Positions 13,944 through 20,436 of a stretch of 64,000 nucleotides of DNA are shown here, piece by piece. The translations under genes and the position numbers were made by a program. Below the pieces are notes generated by a model that had not been told where the DNA came from, made no database searches, and was given only the letters and a program-made list of their open reading frames with translations. The stretch is from Pseudoxanthomonas indica. GTDB lineage: Bacteria > Pseudomonadota > Gammaproteobacteria > Xanthomonadales > Xanthomonadaceae. The stretch covers positions 1,302,001 to 1,366,000 of the forward strand of contig NZ_FUZV01000001.1 of NCBI RefSeq assembly GCF_900167565.1, in the 5' to 3' direction. Numbering within the stretch: the stretch's first letter is position 1; every line of letters begins with the position of its first letter.

Positions 13944-13969
13944 TTGGTCTCTCTGAGCTCGCCTGACCG

Positions 13970-14413
13970 ATGACATCACGTTTCCAGCCACCGCCCATCA
14001 TCAAGGCCGCTGAACGCCTGCTCGTGGACATAGAACAGGCGGTACGGGCGTTCCCGCGCTACCACCGTTACCAGATAGGCAAGAACCTGCGCGAGCACGC
14101 CATGACGGTTTCGCACAGGGCCGGGCGTGCATGGCGCGACCGCGCGCACCAGCGGCGCTGGGTGGAGCAGTTGGTGTGGGACATCGATGAGCTCAAGCAA
14201 TACCTGCAGACCGCCAAGCTGCTGCAGGCCTTCCGTAGCTTTCGCCAGTTCGAGCACCTGGCACGGCAGGCCGAGCAGTTGGGCGCACAGGCTGGCGGCT
14301 GGCGCCGTCAGCTGAATTCCCCTCCTGCCCAGAATGCGGAAGGCCGTCGTGCCGTACCGCAGCGAGGCCAGAAACTGAGTACCTGTACCGCCTCTGCGGA
14401 GGCCAATCCATGA
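13970..14413 (+). CDS. avd: DGR accessory variability determinant (Avd-like)
   Basis: Avd proteins are small basic four-helix bundles that form a pentamer, bind the reverse transcriptase and the template RNA, and are required for homing. This 147-residue protein lies between the last variable repeat and the template repeat, the usual Avd position. It is helical and basic: IIKAAERLLVDIEQAVRAFP (9-28), YQIGKNLREHAMTVSHRAGR (34-53), WVEQLVWDIDELKQYLQTAK (64-83), LLQAFRSFRQFEHLARQAEQ (84-103). Those four helices match the family layout; the last 35 residues are an unstructured tail. The call rests on position and helix pattern, because Avd sequences diverge strongly. Confidence 0.85.
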   Translation: MTSRFQPPPIIKAAERLLVDIEQAVRAFPRYHRYQIGKNLREHAMTVSHRAGRAWRDRAHQRRWVEQLVWDIDELKQYLQTAKLLQAFRSFRQFEHLARQAEQLGAQAGGWRRQLNSPPAQNAEGRRAVPQRGQKLSTCTASAEANP

Positions 14414-14474
14414 CGACGCCTCGCTACCCACATCCGGGCTGCGCGGCTTGGTCGCAAGTGTATGGGGAGGCGGC

Positions 14475-14580
14475 CGCCTGGTCTTCGGCGTCCGCGTGGT
14501 ACGTCAACTTCAACAACGGCAACGTCAACAACAACCACCGCAACAACAACGGGTTCGCGTTGGCCGTGCGCCGCGCCGGT
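14475..14580 (+). ncRNA. DGR template repeat (TR)
   Basis: The 106-bp template copied by the reverse transcriptase. All 22 of its adenines lie in the central 51 bp: ten AAC codons plus one TAC and one CAC in the target frame. The first 25 and last 30 bases have no adenine and match all three variable repeats exactly. AAC becomes NNC after adenine mutagenesis, so no stop codon can arise. It starts 62 bp after the Avd stop and ends 18 bp before the reverse transcriptase ATG, the BPP-1-like order VR, avd, TR, RT. The functional RNA probably extends into both neighbours. Confidence 0.95.
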
Positions 14581-14598
14581 GAGTTTCAGGGGGAATGG

Positions 14599-15768
14599 AT
14601 GCCCGTCACGTTCCAGGCGCTCTACCACGCCTGGCGACGTGCCCGGCGACAGAAAGTGCCCAGTCAGAACCAGCTCCGGTTCGACACGCACTGGATGGAC
14701 GAATTACTCCAGTTGGAGCGCAGCATCACCGCCGGCACCTGGTCACCGAGGCCGGCAACCTGTTTCATCGCCCAACGACCGAAGGCGCGCGAGATACATG
14801 CGCCGGACTTTGCGGACCGTGTGGTGCACCACTGGCTGGTGCCGCAGCTCGAAGGCGCCTTTGAGCGTGGCTTCATCCATGACTCCTACGCCAACCGTCG
14901 CGGCAAGGGCAGCCACGCCGCTGTGCGGCGAGCGCAGGCGTTCGCCCGCCAGGTCCATAGCGGCCAGGGCGGTGGCTGGTTCCTGCAGCTGGATGTGCAC
15001 AACTTCTTCAACAGCATCCATCGACCGACCTTGTGGGGCCTGCTCAAGCCGCGCTTGCTGCGCGCAGGCGCGCACATCCAGTTTCTGCAGGTCACGCACG
15101 CTCTGCTGCGCAAGGATCCGGTCGCGCCTGGCGTGCGGGTGCGTGCCACGGCCGAGGAACAGGCACTCGTGCCACCCCACAAGCGGCTCGCCAACGCGGC
15201 GCCGGGATGCGGCTTGCCCATCGGCAACCTCTCGTCCCAGTTCTTCGCGAACGTCTACCTGGATGCGCTGGATCAGTTCGTCAAGCACGAGCTCAAGGCC
15301 AAGCGCTATGTGCGCTACGTGGACGACTTCGTGCTGTTCCACCATGACCGCGACCAGCTCGAGCGCTGGCAGGTCGCAATCGAGGCGTTCCTGTCCCAAC
15401 GGCTCCGACTCTCGTTGAAGGCCGACGTGCGCCTGCGGCCACTGACAGCCGGGTTGGACTTCCTCGGCTACGTCATCCGGCCCACGCACACGTTGGTGAG
15501 GCCACGCGTGGTCAGCCATGCGCGCCAGGCGCTGGCCGCGTGGGAGAGCGCCCACGTGTCGCCGCGAAGCATCCGCGCCACCCCGTACGCCCTCGAAGCA
15601 CTGCGCAGCACCTTGGCCAGCTACCAAGGCCACTTTCGACACGCCAACAGCCACCGCCTGCAGCGCCTGCTGCATCGGCGGTTCCCGTGGATCCGCAACG
15701 CCTCTACCCCACGTCGATTTCCCGTTCGACTGGAAGGTCGGCGCATCACTCTCAGGAGTTTTTCATGA
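14599..15768 (+). CDS. DGR reverse transcriptase
   Basis: Copies the template RNA with adenine-directed errors to make the cDNA that replaces a variable repeat. From the ATG at 14599 it has 389 residues, as usual for this class. FLQLDVHNFFNSI (128-140) carries the first catalytic Asp (D132). GLPIGNLSSQFFANVYLD (205-222) contains the (I/L/V)GxxxSQ signature that sets DGR enzymes apart from group II and retron enzymes. RYVDDFVLF (239-247) is the YxDD catalytic box. No maturase or endonuclease domain follows. AGGGGG directly after the template repeat supports this start. The frame is open back to an ATG at 14410, through the template, but that part is probably not translated. The stop overlaps the next ATG. 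Confidence 0.96.
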   Translation: MPVTFQALYHAWRRARRQKVPSQNQLRFDTHWMDELLQLERSITAGTWSPRPATCFIAQRPKAREIHAPDFADRVVHHWLVPQLEGAFERGFIHDSYANRRGKGSHAAVRRAQAFARQVHSGQGGGWFLQLDVHNFFNSIHRPTLWGLLKPRLLRAGAHIQFLQVTHALLRKDPVAPGVRVRATAEEQALVPPHKRLANAAPGCGLPIGNLSSQFFANVYLDALDQFVKHELKAKRYVRYVDDFVLFHHDRDQLERWQVAIEAFLSQRLRLSLKADVRLRPLTAGLDFLGYVIRPTHTLVRPRVVSHARQALAAWESAHVSPRSIRATPYALEALRSTLASYQGHFRHANSHRLQRLLHRRFPWIRNASTPRRFPVRLEGRRITLRSFS

Positions 15769-17783
15769 CCAACTCGCAACTGATTCCCTTGGCGCAGGTG
15801 CGCCTTTCCGACCGCAATGTCCGCCGCACGGGCGACTCCAATGTGGACGAGCTGGCGGCGAGCATCAGCGCCGAAGGTCTGCTCAACAACCTGGTGGTGA
15901 CCGCGGCGAACGATGGCTTCTTTGAGGTCGTCGACGGTGGCCGGCGCCTTCTGGCACTGCAGCAGCTTGATCGCGCCGGGCGGCTGGCAGACACGCTGAA
16001 GAGCGTCATGTGCCTGGTGGTGGATGACGAGCGCGCCGTGGAAGCGGGCTTGACCGCCAACATCATGCGCCAAGCGATGCACCCGGCCGATGAGTTCCTG
16101 GCATTCCGGCAGTTGGCCGAAGAAGGAAACACGGCCGATGAAATTGCCGAGCGCTTTGGCAAGCCTGTCCGGCACATCCAACAGCGCCTGAAGCTGGCCA
16201 ACGTCAAACCCGACCTGTTCGAGGTCTACCGCGGCGGCGGGATGAACCTGGACCAGTTGATGGCGCTGGCTTCGACCGACAACCATGAGTTGCAGCGCCA
16301 GGCATGGGCGACCGCGCGCGGTGACTACGAGCGCGACGCACGATCGCTGCGCAACTTCATTTATCGCGAAACGGTCTCCAGCGAGAACCCGATGGCGCAG
16401 TTGGTGACGCTGGAGGCGTACGAGGAAGCCGGCGGCAAGGTCAGGCGAGACCTGTTCTCCGATACCGCCTACCTGGCTGACCTGAGCCTGCTGGAAAGCC
16501 TGGCCATGCAGAAGCTGGAAGCCATCGCGAGCGAACTTCGCAACGCCGGATGGTCTTGGGCCGAGGCTCGCTTGAGCATGGACTACAGCGAGCAGAGCGC
16601 ATATGGCCAGCACCCGCGCTGCTGGACAGCCAATATCGAAAACTTCGCTTCGGACGCCGATGCGGCGCGCTTTGCCGAAATCGAGTTGCAGGCATCGGAG
16701 CTCGAAAACCAGATACAGGATCTGGACGACGAAGATCCGCGCGTGGACGCTCTCAACGAGCAGTGGCGGGAACTGGACGTCGAGATGGATGCCATCAACG
16801 ATCGCAAGGTGACCACCTACCCCGCCGACATCATGGCCACTACCGGCGTGTTGGTGTTCCTGGACCGCAGCGGCCTCCAGGTCCTGCATGCCCGGCTCAA
16901 GCCGAACCAGAAGGCGACCAAGAGCGCCGGCGCCACCGGCAAAGCTGCCAAGTCCGAAGCCCCGACCGAGCTGAGCGCCGCCGTACTGGAAACGCTGTCG
17001 GCACACCGCAGCGAGGTCGCGCGATATCACTTGGCGCAAGATCCGGTCCTGGCGCAATGCATTCTCATCCAGCGACTGCTGCAGCATCACTGGCAGGGCG
17101 TGTACGAACGCAATGGCCTGCGCCTGGACGTGGATCGCGTCACCGACGCCAGCAAGGTGGCGGAGGTCCACCCTGCAATTCGCGCCGCGATCGCGACGGC
17201 CGCGCAGGTCATCAAGACGATTCCCCAGAAGGACACCCTCGACTACCTGCTCAAGCAGACCGAGAAGTGGCGGATGGAAGTGCAGGCCATTCTGGTGGCC
17301 ATGAGTTTCGACGGGATTTCGCAGTCGGCCGGCGGGCATGATGGCGTCGCCGCGATCCATCGCGTTGTCGGGTTCGACATGAGTAGCCATTGGACGCCGG
17401 TCACCGACAATTTCGTGGGTCGCATCCCACCGAAGCTCCTGGTGGAGGCAATCACCGAAGCGAAGGGAAAAGAAGTCGCGGCACAGCTGAAGGATCTGAA
17501 GCGCGCTGAGCGAGTAGCGTTGGGCGGAAAGTTGCTGTCCGGTACCGGCTGGCTGCCCGCGGCGCTGCGCGGGCCCGGCTACGGCCGCGTCGCCGACGCG
17601 GGCCGAGCGGCGAGCCCGCCAGCGGCCGCCAAGAAGGCCGGCAAGGTCAAGCCTGCCGCCAAGCCGGCGACCAAGGGCAAGAGCGCGCCGAAGAAAAAGG
17701 GCGCCAGCGGCGCGGGCAAAAAGTCCGCGTCGGCAGCCGTCAAGAAGGCTCCCAAGAAAGTCACGAAGAAGGGAGGCAAGTAA
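15765..17783 (+). CDS. ParB-like protein with histone-H1-like tail
   Basis: A 672-residue protein with a ParB/Spo0J N-terminal domain: NVDELAASISAEGLLNNLVV (about 26-45) and VVDGGRRLLALQQL (55-68), where the usual GERR(W/Y)RA box is GGRRLLA. An HTH follows (NTADEIAERFGKPVRHIQQR, about 126-145), then a large middle region with coiled coils (about 300-345). The last 60 residues are Lys/Ala/Pro-rich repeats like histone H1 or AlgP tails, expected to bind DNA. AGGAG at 15754-15758 and an ATGA overlap with the reverse transcriptase stop show co-expression. Such proteins are typical of plasmids and mobile elements. Its role beside a DGR is unknown. Confidence 0.8.
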   Translation: MTNSQLIPLAQVRLSDRNVRRTGDSNVDELAASISAEGLLNNLVVTAANDGFFEVVDGGRRLLALQQLDRAGRLADTLKSVMCLVVDDERAVEAGLTANIMRQAMHPADEFLAFRQLAEEGNTADEIAERFGKPVRHIQQRLKLANVKPDLFEVYRGGGMNLDQLMALASTDNHELQRQAWATARGDYERDARSLRNFIYRETVSSENPMAQLVTLEAYEEAGGKVRRDLFSDTAYLADLSLLESLAMQKLEAIASELRNAGWSWAEARLSMDYSEQSAYGQHPRCWTANIENFASDADAARFAEIELQASELENQIQDLDDEDPRVDALNEQWRELDVEMDAINDRKVTTYPADIMATTGVLVFLDRSGLQVLHARLKPNQKATKSAGATGKAAKSEAPTELSAAVLETLSAHRSEVARYHLAQDPVLAQCILIQRLLQHHWQGVYERNGLRLDVDRVTDASKVAEVHPAIRAAIATAAQVIKTIPQKDTLDYLLKQTEKWRMEVQAILVAMSFDGISQSAGGHDGVAAIHRVVGFDMSSHWTPVTDNFVGRIPPKLLVEAITEAKGKEVAAQLKDLKRAERVALGGKLLSGTGWLPAALRGPGYGRVADAGRAASPPAAAKKAGKVKPAAKPATKGKSAPKKKGASGAGKKSASAAVKKAPKKVTKKGGK

Positions 17784-17786
17784 GCC

Positions 17787-18641
17787 ATGAGCCTGCGTGT
17801 GCCGATCAGCGACGTGCGCCCCGACGCCAAGCAACCTCGTACCTACTTCCGCGAGTCCGCATTGAAGGCGCTGGCCACCTCGATCCAGAAGACCGGCCAG
17901 CGTCAACCTATCACCGTGCGGGCGCTGCGCGCCGGAGCCAAAGTGCCGTACGAGATCATCGACGGCGAGCGCAGATGGCGCGCCTGCAAACTCGCCGGCA
18001 TCACCACCATCCGGGTGGACGTTGAAGATCGCGACCTCGCACGTCACGTCGACCAGCATCTGCTGTCCCTGGCCAGCAACTTCATGCGCGAGGGTCACAC
18101 CCACATGGAGATTTCCGCCGGCGTCCACTACCAAGTCGAGGCCGGGGTCGAAGCCGGGTTGTCGAGGGGGCAGGCCATCAAGGAGTTGGGCGACTCGATC
18201 GGCAAGTCGGATGCCTGGGTATACCAGTACCTGCAGTTGCAGCAACTGTGCGCGGAACTGCAGGAGCGCATGCACCCGGACATGGATGACGAGAAGCGCC
18301 TGCGCTTCACGGAGGCCATCATCCTGGCGCCCTTGGCAAAGGAACAGCAGAAGGCCATCTACCGCGCCCTGCTGCGCTACCCGCCGGGCGCCCGGGCGCA
18401 ACATGCCAAGCGCCTGGTGGCCAAGGCCACGGACTCACCGGTGCAGCGCCGCGCAACGGACGTCAAGGTCAGCACGAGCCGCTTCGTCGCCCGTGTCACC
18501 GCCGAGATCGAGCGCGTGCTCGACTTCAAGCAAAGTGATTTCCGAGCGGCGTTGTCCGCCGTACCGGCGCCGGATCGCCGCGCCTTGCGCGAATCCGTCG
18601 CACTCCTGCTGGCTGCGATTGATCGGGCGGCGCGGACGTAA
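17787..18641 (+). CDS. ParB-family DNA-binding protein
   Basis: A 284-residue second ParB homologue three bases after the first. It has the intact nucleotide-binding box (EIIDGERRWRACKLAG, 56-71) preceded by QPRTYFRESALKALATSIQK and QRQPITVR. An HTH region lies at about 125-150 (SRGQAIKELGDSIGKSDAWV), and the C-terminus is helical. In bona fide ParB proteins this box binds CTP and lets the protein slide from a parS site. No ParA-type ATPase is present, so plasmid-like partitioning is unlikely; regulation or DNA protection is more plausible. The tandem ParB pair is co-transcribed with the DGR. Confidence 0.82.
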   Translation: MSLRVPISDVRPDAKQPRTYFRESALKALATSIQKTGQRQPITVRALRAGAKVPYEIIDGERRWRACKLAGITTIRVDVEDRDLARHVDQHLLSLASNFMREGHTHMEISAGVHYQVEAGVEAGLSRGQAIKELGDSIGKSDAWVYQYLQLQQLCAELQERMHPDMDDEKRLRFTEAIILAPLAKEQQKAIYRALLRYPPGARAQHAKRLVAKATDSPVQRRATDVKVSTSRFVARVTAEIERVLDFKQSDFRAALSAVPAPDRRALRESVALLLAAIDRAART

Positions 18642-18917
18642 ATGGACGCACGTTCGCACGATGGCTCCAAACGCGTCGATCGCCACGGCATGCTGACGCC
18701 GCGCCCGCTCAAACCGGAGCGCCAAGCGCTGGTCGATTTGCACCGGTGGCGATTCGAACCCATCCCCCATGTGCCGCGCAACGCCATCGTGGTGACGCCG
18801 CATCGGGTGCTTTTCAACCCAGACGACGACTACGAAGACTATGCCTTGTTCCACGCAACTCGAACGATGCTGGCCATGACGCGCCAAAAGCGGCGGCGTG
18901 GCGGAGGCGTTCCCTGA
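18642..18917 (+). CDS. Small phage protein, unknown (91 aa)
   Basis: A 91-residue basic protein whose ATG directly follows the ParB stop codon. It has a hydrophilic start, a central LVDLHRWRFEPIPHVPRNAI (about 31-50), an acidic stretch (NPDDDYEDYALFH) and an Arg-rich end (MTRQKRRRGG). Codon use fits the operon. No family is recognised. The 54 bp after its stop hold only a 20-codon frame (18917-18979) that I do not call. Confidence 0.45.
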   Translation: MDARSHDGSKRVDRHGMLTPRPLKPERQALVDLHRWRFEPIPHVPRNAIVVTPHRVLFNPDDDYEDYALFHATRTMLAMTRQKRRRGGGVP

Positions 18918-18971
18918 TGATCCCTTCCGCGAACCTCGATGTGCACGAGTGCTTTGAGCAAAGGTGCATGC

Positions 18972-19286
18972 ATGACTAGCCGCTCCCAGAAAGCGCCGGC
19001 ACTGACCGACCAGGTGGCACAAGTCGCCTCGTCACGCACCCTGTTCCTGCTCCTGGCCGAGTTCGGGAGCGGGCAGATTCCGGTGGAACGGTGCTGCCAT
19101 CACTTCGGCCTGCAGGCCGAGGAAGCCAAGCGCGCAGCCGGTCGCCAGCAGCTGCCGGTACCGGCCTTCAGGCTCGGCTCCCAGAAGTCGCCCTGGCTGG
19201 TATCGGCGGAGGACTTGGCCAGCTTCATTGACTGCCGCGCCCGCGAGGCAAGAGAGGACTGGCAGCGCCTGCGCGACGCTTCGTAA
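18972..19286 (+). CDS. PrtN-like activator
   Basis: A 104-residue protein matching the pyocin activator PrtN family: RTLFLLLAEFGSGQIPVERC (about 23-42), HFGLQAEEAKRAAGRQQLPV (about 44-63), PAFRLGSQKSPWLVSAEDLA (about 64-83), SFIDCRAREARED (about 84-96). PrtN activates pyocin genes in Pseudomonas. In prophages this small winged-helix protein usually lies next to the attachment site and integrase and may act as an excisionase or activator. It is the last phage gene visible here. The ATG at 18972 is preceded by AAAGG at 18960-18964. Confidence 0.8.
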   Translation: MTSRSQKAPALTDQVAQVASSRTLFLLLAEFGSGQIPVERCCHHFGLQAEEAKRAAGRQQLPVPAFRLGSQKSPWLVSAEDLASFIDCRAREAREDWQRLRDAS

Positions 19287-19552
19287 GTGCTACGCGCTTT
19301 TCCCGTACCACCGCAACTAGTTGACTCAAAAGCAGTTAGCGGAGGTGTCGTCACAGTCCATCATCGGGGCGACGGAGAGGCGAAGGTGTTCCTGCGGGAT
19401 GGGGGCGGAGGCTTGCATGGGCGCCATTGTAAGGCCCACGGAAGAGACGCGTTTCTGCTGTACGCCGAGCCGTGCCGGTGCATCAGGGAGCGTTACGTCC
19501 CCGCGACTGCACTACCGATCAGGAAGCGAGCCGCACTCCCCTGCCCGCCGAA
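19287..19552. other. Prophage-chromosome junction region, no gene seen
   Basis: 266 bp between the PrtN-like gene and the first chromosomal gene. I see no tRNA, integrase or convincing frame. The prophage boundary (att site) probably lies here, but the opposite end is outside the window, so no direct repeat can be shown. A short frame from 19321 (starting LTQKQLAEVSSQS) looks HTH-like for a few residues and then loses any protein character; it may be a gene end cut by integration. Confidence 0.4.
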
Positions 19553-20425
19553 CTACTCCGTCCAGCTGCTATCCGGGTCAAACGCCATCATCCCCTGCGC
19601 TATCGCCGCGCCATCGGGCCCCAGGTCCTTTTCGAACACCTGCCCGTCATGGCTGATCATGAAGCTCATGACGCCGCTGTCGCCATAGCGTGCGGGCCAG
19701 GCAATCACGGCGAAGCCGCGGCTCATGTTGTCGCCCATCAGATAGCTGTAGGCGCCGCGCGGCGCGGAGGCGCCTTGGGCGGTGAGGATCTTGTAGTGGT
19801 AGCCGTGCCACTCGCCCTGCGGAGTGTCATCGCCGAACAACGGGCCCAGCGGGCTTTCGTCGCTGTCGTCGCCGCTATCGCTCCAGTACAGCCCATCGTG
19901 TTCGCCGTCGGTGCTGACGAACTTCTGCGCGTACTCCAGCACGCCATCGCCGTCGCGATCGACGCTGGCGTAATCCATCTGCGCGTCGTGGTAGGCGAGC
20001 ACGGCCTGCAGCGTCGCCAGTTCATTGCGGCCGATGCGGCGTGCCGCTATTTCCGGTTCGCCTGCCTTGAGGTCGAACGCCCAGCCCTTGTCGTTCCTCA
20101 CCAGGGGCACCGGAAAGGTCCATGCATCGCGACCGACGGTGAGCAGGGCGTGACCTGCAGCGGGGGTCTTCAGCAGGTGCTGCTCGGCATAGCGCTTGAG
20201 GAAGGCGTCGACGTCTTCGCGATCCACTCCTTCGGCGGGCACGTAGGTCTTCCAGTCGGGGCCCAGCACGTCGGCCAGCTTGGCCTGGTCGGCGGCCTTG
20301 TCACCCAATGCATCGACCAGCGCCTGTACCGCGGCATCGGGACTGCCGTAGCTGTGCTGCGCATGCGCCGGCCACGCCAGTGCAGCGAGGAGGGTGATCG
20401 CGAACAAACGCATCATGCCTGGCAT
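19553..20425 (-). CDS. DUF2950 family secreted protein
   Basis: A 290-residue secreted protein. The signal peptide MPGMMRLFAITLLAALAWPAHA ends at an AxA site near residue 22. The rest matches DUF2950: YGSPDAAVQALVDALGDK (about 26-43), an N-terminal helical part, DRDGDGVLEYAQKFVSTDGE (about 157-176), GEWHGYHYKILTAQG (about 204-218), and the closing FEKDLGPDGAAIAQGMMAFD. The family often stands beside DUF3300 genes, as here, only 11 bp from the next gene on the same strand. Its molecular function is unknown. The Asp-rich DRDGDGV loop could bind calcium. Confidence 0.8.
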   Translation of the reverse strand: MPGMMRLFAITLLAALAWPAHAQHSYGSPDAAVQALVDALGDKAADQAKLADVLGPDWKTYVPAEGVDREDVDAFLKRYAEQHLLKTPAAGHALLTVGRDAWTFPVPLVRNDKGWAFDLKAGEPEIAARRIGRNELATLQAVLAYHDAQMDYASVDRDGDGVLEYAQKFVSTDGEHDGLYWSDSGDDSDESPLGPLFGDDTPQGEWHGYHYKILTAQGASAPRGAYSYLMGDNMSRGFAVIAWPARYGDSGVMSFMISHDGQVFEKDLGPDGAAIAQGMMAFDPDSSWTE

Positions 20426-20436
20426 GGAGTTCTCCC

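Noticed and set aside
12181..13991. Minus-strand frames of 190-341 residues opposite the DGR targets.
   Set aside because: They are repeats of each other only because the variable repeats are repeated; the plus-strand DUF1566 genes explain the sequence.
12927..14580. Four spaced repeats as a possible CRISPR-like array.
   Set aside because: Repeats are 106 bp, spaced 340-540 bp apart, lie inside genes and differ only at template adenines. This is a DGR.
14599..15768. Reverse transcriptase as retron or group II intron.
   Set aside because: No maturase or endonuclease domain, no intron domain V-like structure nearby, and the template/variable repeats plus GxxxSQ signature fit a DGR.
15621..18404. 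A 927-residue open frame on the minus strand.
   Set aside because: It is the antisense shadow of the reverse transcriptase end and both ParB-like genes, which have clear domains, ribosome-binding sites and coupled starts.
19287..19552. tRNA gene or integrase remnant at the prophage edge.
   Set aside because: No cloverleaf and no integrase motif found on either strand by eye.
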